64,000 bases of DNA from Gigaspora rosea (taxonomy: Eukaryota; Glomeromycota; Glomeromycetes; Diversisporales; Gigasporaceae), in contig QKWP01000210.1 in assembly GCA_003550325.1 (NCBI GenBank), forward strand, positions 85,495 to 149,494, in the 5' to 3' direction. Under the pieces are notes generated by a model. It made no database searches. It was given only the letters and a program-made list of their open reading frames with translations, and was not told the DNA's origin. A program made the translations under genes and the position numbers. Of the stretch, positions 46,132 through 56,300 are shown one piece after another (position 1 is the stretch's first letter; every line of letters begins with the position of its first letter).

Positions 46132-47313
46132 TATACCCCAAACCCAGACCCTAAACCTAGGTGCTCACCCTAACCTTAAACTAACAAAAACTAAACTTTA
46201 TCGATACGGAAGTGATCTACAGGTGACATTATCATATGCGTTGCATATAACTTAATCCAAAATTAAAATATCTATTAAAATAAAAGCAGTGCCAAAGTTT
46301 TTTTAAAACTTTGAGCAAAGATATCTTGATATCTATTTGATCATATTTAATAAGTTTTTTTATTTGAATTCTATAAATTTATAAAATTCAAATAAAAAAA
46401 GTTTATTGAATTTGGTTAGACATTATCAAGATATCTTTGTTAAAAGTTTTAAAAAAATTTTGGTGCAACTTTTCTTTTGATAGATGGTTTGATTTTTCTC
46501 TAACTTTAAGCAAAGATATCTTGACAACCATCTGAATAAATTTGATGAATTGTTTTATTTGAATTCTATGAAATTATAAAATTCAAATAAAAAAAAGTTT
46601 ATCAAATTTGGTTAATAGTTGTTAAGATATCTTTGCTCAAAAATAGAAGAAAAATCAAAATATCTATCAAAAGAAAGTTTTTTAAAATTTGAGCAATAAT
46701 AACTTAACAATGGTCTAACAAAATTCAATAAAAGTTTTTTTATTTGAATTCTGTGAATTTTTAGAATTTAAATAAAAAAAATATATCGAATTTGATCAAG
46801 ATATCTTTGTTTAAAGTTTTAAAAAAACTCTGGCGCAGCTTTTATTTTGATAGATATTTTGATTTTTCTCTAACTTTGAGCAAAGATATTTGGACAACTA
46901 TCTGACCAAATTTAGTAAACTTTTTTTATTTGAATTCTATGAATTATAGAATTCATTATTTGAATTCTATGATTTATAGAATGCAAATAAAAAAAGTTTA
47001 TTGAATTTAGTCAATTGTTGTCAAAATATCTTCGCTTAAAGTTTTAAAATTTTTAATTTTTAATAATATAAATATCAAAAATAGGGTACAAATATCAATC
47101 CCATTAAATAAACTTGCTTTTGTACTATAAATTTGCCTGCACATTTAGAAACTGGTTTTGAAGTAGTAGAATATTTACTAGTATAATAATATTAATTAAA
47201 CTTGAGCAATAGTCATTATAGTTATTATTAATTAATATTCTTAGTTTTTTTTTGTAATAATGTTTTGCAATAAGAAAAACTACATTTAATGCAGCTACTT
47301 CTATAGTTATATT

Positions 47314-48887
47314 ATAAGGTAAGTATAGGTATTATGCTGCAATTAACTTTAATGGCTGTTATCACATGTCTAATAATCAGAATCAAATGATTTTTGCTAT
47401 TATTCGATTCATCACATTGAGCCAAATTGAATGATACCAATATCATTTGTTCTGATCACTAGATCACATGATATTGCAAATTAAATAAAAGCTAAAAAAT
47501 TAACAAATTCTTATAAGTGTACCAATTATGGCGCACACATGATATCTTGTGATCTAGTGATCAGAATCGAACGATTTTGGTACCATTTGAATCGTCTCTG
47601 TGAAATGAGTTGAATGGTACCAGAATCATTTTATTCTAATTATTACACCACTATTTACTAGCAATAAAAGATTAAAATTTAAAAGACTAAAAAAAAATTT
47701 TTGATGCGCTGTTAGCAAATTTTTTATTAAGTAAATCGACCTTCATTAATAAAACAATTTTATTAATATTATATGTTCTACTTATCTCTAAATTTTCATA
47801 AAAATCAGATAATTTTTTATTAATTAATTTTTATAAAATACGTTTTTGTGCCAAAACAGCCTATTATGGCACAAGTATACTTTTTACAAATAACTTAATA
47901 AAAAGTTATTCTATTTTTATGAAAATTTAAAGATAAGTAGAATTTGTAATGATAAACAAAATTGTCTTAATAATGAAGGTTGATTTACAAAAAGTCACTA
48001 TTAACATACTATGATTAGGTTAGGTTTTATTAAAACCATGAAATTAAAAATTTTATTTATTTTATTTAAGTATTAATAATTTGTGATTCAGTAATCAGAA
48101 TTAGATAATTTTACTACTATTCGATTCGTCTCATCATAACAAATCGAATAGTAGCAAAATTATCTAATTTTGATTATTGGATTACAAGATATCACGTGTG
48201 CACCATAATTGGTACTGTGCTATCCCTTAGATTGTAGTAGAACACAGGCAAATTTGCCTGCGTTTTTGCACTTTTTTAGCTCTGATTTACTTTTTTAAAA
48301 TACTAAAATAATTAAATAAAACTTTGTACAATTATATTTGAAAATAAGGATTACTTTTTTGCAAAATTAGTTTTTATATTATAAGAAAATAAATTATAGT
48401 TACATATAAGCTAAAAATAGATAATTTTAAGAAAAAATTTTTTTAAAAAATATTATTCCAATTTTTCTGCGATCTTATTTAGTTTTAGTTTTAGAACTAT
48501 AGTTCTTAAGACAATATTGTAGTTTATATAAAGGATGACAACTTTCATTATTGCAACTTTAATGATTTACTTGTAAAAATTAAGACTTGTATAAGAAGTA
48601 AAGATTTTTTTTATAGACGGGAACATATAAAATTTGAAAAAATCTAAAGAAAAATTTTAATAGTAAAAATGCCAATACAAGAACTTTAAACATTTATTAT
48701 ATTAAAGTTTTCTAATGATTTTAAAAAAATTTTATAACAAAGTTACTAAAACAAAACTTAAAGAATATTTTTTACTTAGAAAAGATATGGCTAAAATCAA
48801 TATTTAAAATTTTATTAAAAATTTTAAAATACGCAGGCAAATTTGCCTGTGTTACAATCTAAGGGATAATACCCATGCTTACCTTAT
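47314..48887. mobile_element. Foldback element (ATAAGGTAAGTATAGGTATTAT ends), about 1.57 kb, with nested MITE
   Basis: The left end 'ataaggtaagtataggtatt' is inverted at 48,868-48,887 ('aatacccatgcttaccttat'). The body includes three short palindromes of the AATCAGAAT family, and the TA-type MITE 48,223-48,866 sits near its right end. Similar ends ('taatacctatatctacttta') recur at 51,388 and 51,566. Confidence 0.55.
48223..48866. mobile_element. TA-flanked MITE, 644 bp (AGGCAAATTTGCCT family)
   Basis: TCCCTTAGATTGTAGTAG at the left and TTACAATCTAAGGGA at the right, with TA at 48,221-48,222 and 48,867-48,868. The 'caggcaaatttgcctg' palindrome lies just inside both ends, as in 32,354-32,935. 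The flanking 'ggta(c)tgtgc|TA|atac' is uninterrupted at 51.56 kb. Confidence 0.85.
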
Positions 48888-48899
48888 AAAAAAAATTCA

Positions 48900-49750
48900 A
48901 ATGAATAATTGAATATAAGTAAAATTGCAAAAGCTTATTGTAGTCTTATTGTAGATGAAAATATAGTATCTTTTACCAATATTTATTTATGCACATACCT
49001 GCATAATTGACAATTAGAACCAATTATAGTATGATTTTTCTGCTCGATATCATATAGGATAATTATTTGTAAAAAATGTACTTTATATTTGTACTAATCA
49101 AATATATCAGGTAAGTGGCCTGTAAAAGAATTAACTTTTAGAAAATTGTATAACAACTTTGAAAATATAGAAATACAATATGGATGTGTATATCTAAAAT
49201 AACAATTATATGATAAATGAAACCTGTATTTTATTTTATAAGATATATCTATTTAATAAGATTAAATATTAAATTCATAAGTAACTTTTTATGCTTCAAT
49301 AAAGTGAATAGTGGTTCAGATTATTTTGAAAATTTTTTATTTTTAAAATACTAATAAATTAATTAATTTGATAATAGTTATAAGAATACTATTTAAGTTA
49401 TAGTATTAGCATATCTATTAGCAAGTTTATACGATAATTCACTATATTTGTTTCCTAACAATTTTATTATCAAAAATAGTTTAGACTATAGTATTCACAA
49501 AATAATTGGCTTTGCATAAGCTTGCACTTAAACAAATATAATAATAATTTTGGTAGTACTTAAAGTGAATAGCCTAAAATAAAATATTAGAATTTTGACT
49601 AGTAAAAAATATGAAGAAAGAGTTGTTGCCTGATTAAAATGTTATTATTTAGGTTAAATGTAATTATAAGTTAGTATAATAATAGTTATTTTATATATAT
49701 TGAATAATATATACTATAGAAATTGATTAAAACATCAGCAAAAATATATA
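48900..49750. other. AT-rich DNA without a gene
   Basis: No supported feature; CpG almost absent. Confidence 0.35.
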
Positions 49751-49754
49751 TACA

Positions 49755-50065
49755 TAAACTTTTGAAGTTTTTATGGTATATAAGAAAATTGTAAACTTAT
49801 ATAAAATTTAGTATAAAACTACATAAGTCTTATGCCACATAAGAAATTTGTAAATTTACATAAAACTTTAATATAAATTTACAATTTTCTTATAGTGTGT
49901 AAGAAAATAGTAAATTTATATAAAAATTTTATATAAATTTATGATTTTCATAGTGCGTAAGAAAATTATAAATTTACATAAAATTTTCAAATTTCTTATA
50001 GTGTTTAAGAAAATCATAAATTTATATAAAAATTTTATGTAAATTTACAATTTTTCTTATAAACT
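49755..50065. repeat. Tandem hairpin units, about 70-85 bp
   Basis: 'taagaaaat(t)gtaaatttatataaaa' and its inverse 'ataaatttacaattttcttata' alternate four to five times, separated by 'gtgtg/gtgcg'-like junctions. Confidence 0.75.
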
Positions 50066-50796
50066 ATAGAATACAGTTGTCTCTTTCTTATTTGAACAGA
50101 CTATTCTAAGAGAATTTGCTTGGTATAAAGAAAGTCCAGGATATAAAATTTCTGTTTTTAAACTGAACTCTAATAGAAATTAAGAGTTACATAGGTATTA
50201 TGGCACAGTTAAGTAATTGAGCTAATAATACATAATATGGGCCTTTGCAGTAGAAAGGGCTGATACTGGATATATAATTTGAGAAAATCACGCTTGTTCT
50301 GTTCAGACTAATCTGGTTAATTAAAATTTTTATGGTTTGATTAGTCTATTATATTGGGTAATTCTGTGATGTACAAAACTCACAAGAAATTTGTTTTAAA
50401 TGTCTCAATTTTTTATTATACAAATCAATTTCTATTTATAATTGAAAAATGTAGCACATATCAAAATTTATCCAAATATAACAAAAACCTGATTTTCATT
50501 TTTGAGCAGTATTGGATCAGAATTGAATAATTTTGATACTATTCAATTCATCTTATCAAGACAAATCGAATAGTACTAAAATTGTTCAATTCTAATTACT
50601 AGATCATAAGATATCATTAATTACAATATACAAATTAAAAAAGATAAATATAACACAAATACCAATATGGCACACATACTATTTTTCATGATCTATTGAG
50701 ATTTATTAATCAGAATTGAACAGTTTTGTTATTATTTGATTCATCTTATTAAGATAAATCGAATAGTACCAAAATCATGTGATTTTGGTTAATACT

Positions 50797-51241
50797 CGAT
50801 ATATTATAATTTAACCAAAATAAGCTGTACAAGATAAATTTTAAATTTACATGAAATCATAAATAACTTCTGATAGGCTAGTCTGTTTTTTTAATTTTAC
50901 TACCAAAATAACTGTCTTGAAGAGGTAATTCCAACAAGCCCAAAATTGCTAAAATCCAATTACAGGATTACAGGATCACTAAGTTTTTTGTATTGTTTTT
51001 AATGAAAATTAAAATGTTAAACTAATCTATTTTATCAAAATAATAATAAAACTTTAACTATCCTGTGATTCCATAATCAGATTTTAGTAATTTTGGGTTT
51101 GTTGGAATCATATCTTCAAGGTGGTTATTTTTGGTAGTAAAATTATAAAAAACAGACTGGTTTATTAAAAGTTATTCATGACTTCATATTAATTTTAAAT
51201 TTGTTTTGTATAGCTTATTTTGGTTAAATTATGATATATCG
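50797..51241. mobile_element. Palindromic MITE, 445 bp
   Basis: The left arm 'cgatatattataatttaacc' is inverted at 51,222-51,241, and arms of more than 190 bp pair with moderate mismatch ('accaaaataactgtcttgaa', 'acaagcccaaaatt'). It splits one copy of the short palindrome family. Confidence 0.7.
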
Positions 51242-51549
51242 ATAATTATCAGTCAAAATTATATGAGTTTGTACCATTTTATTCGTTTCAATGAGATGAA
51301 TCAAATAGTGCCAAAATTACATAATTCTGATTAATGGTTCACAAAAATTGCTGTACACTGCAATATTTCTATTGCCATAATACCTATATCTACTTTAAAC
51401 ATTACTATAATTATAATATCTTGTGATACACTAATTAGAATTTGACAATTTTGGTATCAATCAATTTGTCTCACTGAGATGAATCGATTGGTACTAAAAT
51501 CACAAGATTCTGATTAATAGATTATAAGATATTAGCAGTGTACTATAAT

Positions 51550-52060
51550 TGGTAGTGTGCCATAATACTCTTATCTACTTTAATAAAAAAATAAAAATAA
51601 AAAATTTATTAAGCCCATTTGATGCATAATCTGCTATATACCTAAAGATAGTAAAGACAGTCCAGGTCCAGTCTTGGTTCTAGAACTTGTAAGTTCTACT
51701 ATACAGATCTAAGGACCAAGTTCTTATATAATAAATCCTAGAACTTATGTATGACCAATAGGATTAAGTACTTGTACTTAGTTTTAATACTTCTAACCAA
51801 TTAAAATTTTTTGTTTACTATTTTATTACTAATATTTTTAGAACCTATTGTGGACCTATGGACCTAGGTCCTAAAATTAGAATCTAATCTTTAAAGACCA
51901 GGTCCAAAAACCAGGTCCTAAAGTCTTGAACTTAAGAACTTTGCCATCTCTATATATACTATAAATATATATAGTATAAAATTAAAAAAAAAAAACTTAA
52001 AAAAAAATTATTTTACACTATTTTTTTTAATTTTGCATTTTTTCAATTTTTGTATTTATT
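51550..52060. other. Non-coding AT-rich DNA
   Basis: A stretch with 'aggtcca', 'ctaggacc' and 'agaacttgtaag' words in both orientations around 51,650-51,930 suggests another old palindrome. No gene. Confidence 0.35.
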
Positions 52061-52281
52061 ACCTGCTGGGTCACACAAATTTATATGTACAAAATATTTT
52101 GAAAAACCTTGTGCACTGCAAAATAAGTAAAATATATTTTAAAATATTTTAAGTCTAATATTTTTAAAATATTTTGAATTCTTCTAAAATATTCTAGAAC
52201 TAGATGGATCAGAATATCTATAGCCTGGATTATGCCAAGGGTGCATTTGACTAATATTTTTGAAATATTTTGATGTCATAT

Positions 52282-53036
52282 CAGGCCCAGGACATGTCCC
52301 TTTAAAATAGATCAAATTGCTGCCCATAATTAAAATTTTTAAAAAAACATATGAATTTACTATATAACTTTGAGCTAAGATTCTTTTAAATCTTACTTAT
52401 TAACTTTAAATTAAATTTTACAGAGATATAGAACAAGGGGAGAAGAAAAAATTGAGCTTAAAAATTAAATTAAAATTTTGCCAATTTTGCACAAAACAAA
52501 AATGTAACTTCGCCAAAAACAAATATTTTTTGATTTTAAGATTATGAATATATGTAAAATCATGCCCTGAACAACTTTACTTAGGCGACCTAAGTAGGTT
52601 ACCTTGTAAGGAAAATGGGTTATCTATGTACTAAAGTTAAAATTTTTGGGTTTTAAATATAAACGATTTTTTTTTATTAGGTAACCTACTCTGGGCCCTT
52701 AAGCAAAGTTGTAGATAACCCATTTTTATTACAAGGTAACCTATTTAGGTCGCTTAAGTAAAGTTGTTCAGGGCATGATTTTACATATACTCATGCTTTT
52801 AAAATCGAAAAATATGCGAAGTTACATTTTCGTTTTGTGCAAAATTGGCAAAATTTTAATTCAATTTTTAAGCTCAATTTTTTCTTCTCCCTTTGTTCTA
52901 TATCTCTGTAAAATTTAATTTAAAGTTAATAAGTAAGATTTAAAAGAATTTTAGCTCAAAGTTATATAGTAAATTTATATGTTTTTTTAAAAATTTTAAT
53001 TATAGATAACAATGAAAGGGACAAGCTCAGGGCCTG
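52282..53036. mobile_element. Foldback element, 755 bp (CAGGCCCAGGACATGTCCC family)
   Basis: CAGGCCCAGGACATGTCCC at the left and its inverse (ending GGGCCTG) at the right, arms of about 370 bp pairing across the centre near 52,700. ATAT on both sides suggests a 4-bp duplication. It interrupts the 'acaagatca' repeat text that is intact at 54.62 kb. Relative of 29,298-30,788. Confidence 0.8.
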
Positions 53037-53049
53037 ATATTACAAGATC

Positions 53050-53500
53050 AAATTAGACCTTTTTTTATTTTTTTTATTTATAATTTAGATCTTCTATCAA
53101 TTTTATATAGTTATTTCATTTTTATTTTTTTTTTTTAGTTCATTTCAATTTTTTTAGTTTTATTTAGTTTTTTCAATTTTTTCTTTTATTCATTATTTTT
53201 TAATTTTTTTATTTTATTCTACAAAAAACACCAACCCTAAGTTTTTGGCACTTTGCAAGAAACCCAATGATGTTTTAACACTTTGCATAAGCCAACTCAG
53301 CTTTTTGACACTTTGCAAAAACACACAACTGATTACCAAGCAATTTTTATTGCTATTTTCGATTTAGTATGATCTGCATGTTTATATTATTTTATATGAC
53401 TATAGCGAATATAAAATAGCCTGATAAGAAAAAAATAATGCAATAAGCAATTTTTTATTTGATATAACTTGATTTCTAGCTTTTATTAAGGGAATTTTTT
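53050..53500 (+). repeat. Partial copy of the 'ggcactttgcaagaa' repeat region
   Basis: T-rich tract followed by 'ttttggcactttgcaagaaa', 'cactttgcataagccaactc' and 'gacactttgcaaaaacacac'. Third copy of the 54.6-55.2 kb text. Confidence 0.65.
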
Positions 53501-53504
53501 TGGT

Positions 53505-53650
53505 TCAGATCTGTGCAGATTTCTAAAAAAAACAATAATTAAAAAATTTGTACAGATCTGCAACCCCACAACTATACTTAAAGAATTTTTTTTTGTAAAT
53601 TCTGTGAAGATTTTAAAAAATGCACAAATCTGCGCAGACCAGGGGTATAA
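53505..53650. repeat. Palindromic repeat, inverted copy of 17,736-17,892
   Basis: 'cagatctgtgcagatttcta' and 'aaatctgcgcagacc' at its ends; same central text as the 17.7 kb copy. Confidence 0.6.
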
Positions 53651-54335
53651 TAGCCAAAAGTGAATAAAAATAAATTACTATATTTACTTAAATATTAAAT
53701 GTTAGCTAAATTTTCATATATTAAAAAAATATACAGTATTCGAATATTTATAATATTTATACTATTTTAACGTGTAATTTATTATTTTATTACAAATATA
53801 TAATATAATAATAATATAAAAAATTAAAAAAAATAATTAATGTCGCAGCTAAAGCTGGAAATGACTGAAGCTGGAAATTAGAGGTCTCAATTTAAAACTA
53901 TAAGCCCTGCTAAAATCCAACTATACTCAAATTTTATTATAATCCCTAACCCTAAAATCTAATCTAACTATAAAAAAAAATTGTACAAAATGCATTCCAA
54001 AATTTTTTATAAATTTCATATTAAATATTTAAAATTTCCAGCTTCAGCCATTTCCAGCTTCAGCTACTACAATTAATAAAAAGCAAATAAAAATAAATAA
54101 CTATATATTCGCCTAAACATTAAATACTAGCTAAATTTCCATATATTGAAAAAATACATTCAAATATTCATATATGTTTTGACAATGAAATTAATAATTT
54201 CTTATATAGAACACTCGTAGAACACATCCGCATTTGTTTTTTTGCAATGGCAGAAATCTGGTCAGTTGTCTTGTTTAACCTGAGTTCCTGAATCTCTATT
54301 GCAGCAATATCGCAATATCGGTTTAACTTCATTAG
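53650..54335 (-). repeat. Inverted copy of the 16,130-17,735 repeat block
   Basis: See the entry at 16,130. The single TA at 53,763-53,764 marks the unoccupied target of the 16,851 MITE. Ends near 'ctctattgcagcaatatcg'. Confidence 0.8.
53842..54070. mobile_element. Palindromic MITE, 229 bp, with AGCTGGAAATG repeats
   Basis: Inverted ends contain 'agctaaagctggaaatgact' and 'ccatttccagcttcagctac'. AATTAAT occurs at 53,835-53,841 and 54,071-54,077 (a 7-bp, perhaps originally 8-bp, duplication). The related locus near 16,410 lacks the insert. Confidence 0.75.
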
Positions 54336-54860
54336 CGAATTTATAATAGTGTAATCTTATGTAAGATCTTACGAACCGTAATATAAGCAAAATATTACGT
54401 AATATATTTCAAAATATTTCAAAATATCAAATTTTCGAAATATTACGAAAGTAATTTCGAAATATTTCGAAAGATGTTATGAAATATTTCGATCCTCTTT
54501 CAAAATATTTTAGGACTAGGAAACCAAGCAGGATCAGTAGATTTGTAACCTGGATCGCACATTAGACTGACTTTTCGAAATAGTTCAAAATAGTTCAATG
54601 ATGTTCAAATTCTGTACTACAAGATCAGATTAGATCTTTTGTTTAATATTCTATTTTGTTTTTTTTTCACTTTTTTGTTTTTATTTCATTTTTTATTTTC
54701 GTTTCATTTTTTGTTTTCGGTTCGTTTTTTTTGTTTTCATTTGTTTTTTTCAATTTTTTATTTATTTATTTATTTTTTAATTTTTTATTTTATTTTTATT
54801 TTGGCACTTTACAAGAAATAGGCACAAGTTTTCACAAGTATTCGCACGTTTTTGCAAAAG

Positions 54861-54946
54861 AAATTATCCAAGTAGCAATCTATCCCGATGTGATTCAGTT
54901 AAAGTCTGCTGTAGATAAATACGTGCAGACAAATTATAAAGATCAT
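54861..54946 (+). pseudogene. Exon relic of the IYP family
   Basis: After an AG at 54,859-54,860 the frame reads IIQVAIYPDVIQLKSAVDKY and ends KDH directly before a GTAAGT donor. It matches exon 3 of the intact gene at 57,527 (NIYPTEDQFK...EEYLLEN) and the block at 55,381. The flanking sequence is T-rich with 'ggcactttgcaagaa' repeats. No start codon or other exons identified nearby. Confidence 0.6.
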
Positions 54947-54949
54947 GTA

Positions 54950-55340
54950 AGTTTTTGCAAGTTCTTGCAAGGTTTCGCTTTATTTATTTTTTCGTTTCGT
55001 GTTTTTTGTTTTTGTTTTTTTTGGCTTATTTTTAAAATTTTTTTTATTAATTTATTTTATTTCGGCGCTTTGCGAGAACAGACCCCTTACTTTCTGGCAC
55101 TTTGCAAGAAAACCAACTCAGACTTTTTTGGCACTTCGCGACTTTTTTGGCATTTTGCAAGAACCTTTCGCAATTTCTGAATTTGCAAGAACGTGAACTC
55201 TTACTTCAGAAAAATGAAGATATGGGATTCGTTTATGTTTTTTTATTTTTTTTTTACTTATTTTTTTAATTTTTAATTTATTTTATTTATTCCTGACTTC
55301 TTCGACACTTTGCGACTTTCCTGGCACTTTCTCTGGCCTT
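54950..55340 (+). repeat. Repeats of 'ggcactttgcaagaa' between IYP exon relics
   Basis: At least six diverged copies of 'ggca(c)tttgcaagaa' with T-rich spacers. The large Phe-rich open frames here come from poly-T composition. Confidence 0.75.
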
Positions 55341-55380
55341 TGCAAGAATATTTAGAAAAGAGAGCGAAACGTCGTTATAG

Positions 55381-55545
55381 CCAAAAGTAAAGGGTGCCTC
55401 CAAAGCTTTGCTAGAATATAGTATATATCCGGATCAAAAAGAGATTAAAGAGGCGGTTGAAGACTATCTGCGTGCAAATAATAATGAATTTTTTCGAAGT
55501 TTTTCAAAAAGAAAGTGGGATATATATTATGAAAAAAAATATTAG
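55381..55545 (+). pseudogene. Second exon relic of the IYP family
   Basis: A 54-codon frame ending in TAG: KGASKALLEYSIYPDQKEIK, then EAVEDYLRANNNEFF and RKWDIYYEKKY. It matches exon 3 of the 57,527 gene (NIYPTEDQFK, YLLENEAEFY, DWNTYYEDK). A TAG just upstream and the early end show that this is a fragment, or the last exon of a shorter paralogue. Confidence 0.65.
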
Positions 55546-55599
55546 TCAAAGCGAAGACGATAGAAAACAAAGAAGCGAAGATAATAGCTAACTATGGGG

Positions 55600-56060
55600 T
55601 GAACGAAAATAAGTGTATAGGGCTAGTTTTTTGTATATAGTAATAGAATTAGATGCGACGAAGTGCGAAAGTATTTAAAATAATATGTAATAATGTAATA
55701 ATGTAAAAATAATACTGTAAAGAATATATAATAATTAAAATATAATATATAATAAAATATGTAATATTGTTTAAAAATTTTTAAATATAATTAAAATATA
55801 ATAATAAATAAAAAATATAAAATTTTATAATAAATTGCGAAACCGTGCGAAATATGCGAAAACCTGTAAAAAAGCGTGATTATGTACTAGATTTCTCTGA
55901 CGATTTGCAAGAACACCAACACTTCTGAGAAATATATTTTTTTTATTTTTTTTCACTTTGAAGTATTTAGAAAAAGAGAGTGAAACGAAGATTATAGCTC
56001 AAAACAAAAGTAGTAGTCAAAGCGAAGACAATAGAAAACAAAGAAGCGGAATGAAATGTA
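55600..56060. other. Intergenic DNA
   Basis: No gene. 'aaaacaaagaagcgaa' and 'tagtcaaagcgaagac' occur at 55,548-55,575 and again at 56,012-56,045, so part of the 3' end of the relic above is duplicated here. Confidence 0.45.
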
Positions 56061-56300
56061 TTATAAAAAATGATAGGGTTTAAATACAATTCGATTAAAT
56101 TCGAAGCTTGTAATTCTAATTTATTCGAAGTCATTCATTATTTAATAAAATATTTAATTTTGATGTTTAATATTTCTATAATATTCGCAACAATTCGAAA
56201 TAATTCTCAATTAGTTGAATTTTCAAAGTTCATTACCATCTATATCTATATAATTTTAGTTATAATTATTTTATTTATTTCACAAACGTGCGAATATTTT

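Larger units (their letters stand above)
45582..46258. mobile_element. Insertion within the satellite array, 8-bp TSD
   Basis: AAAATTAA at 45,574-45,581 and 46,259-46,266 flank the insert. Ends GAGTAAAGTTATTTG and (inverted) GGATTAAGTTATATG are imperfect inverted repeats. A hAT-type TSD length. It carries the TTTCGTC repeat and a 90-bp duplication that is probably an assembly artefact, so the true length is about 586 bp. CpG content is higher than in the satellite, suggesting a younger insertion. Confidence 0.6.
45230..47045 (+). repeat. Tandem array of palindromic satellite units, period about 190 bp
   Basis: Six units start near 45,230, 45,424, 46,304, 46,501, 46,681 and 46,870. Each is a palindrome of about 140-155 bp: 'aactttgagcaaagatatct', 'tgacaaccatctgac', 'aattcta' at the centre, then the inverse ending 'agatatctttgctcaaa'. 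About 40 bp of spacer follows ('aaaatatctattaaaataaa'). The array is interrupted between units 2 and 3 by the insertion at 45,582-46,258. No coding potential. Confidence 0.85.
47371..51535. repeat. Family of seven short palindromes (about 105-130 bp each)
   Basis: Copies lie near 47,371-47,475, 47,528-47,650, 48,082-48,190, 50,508-50,615, 50,683-50,790, 51,250-51,345 and 51,414-51,535. Each reads 'atcagaatt(g/c)aa-gattttggta(c)', 'attcgattc(g/a)tctca' at the centre, and the inverse ending 'ctagatcacaagatatca'. Units differ by 10-25 percent by eye. The copies at 50,683 and 51,250 are halves of one site split by the element at 50,797. Confidence 0.75.

Noticed and set aside
45230-47045. A CRISPR-like array
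   Set aside because: Units are 190-bp palindromes with a conserved spacer in an intron-bearing eukaryotic genome, not short repeats with unique spacers.
54639-55196. Large Phe-rich plus-strand frames as a membrane protein
   Set aside because: The hydrophobic text comes from poly-T tracts; only 54,861-54,946 within them is supported, as an exon relic.
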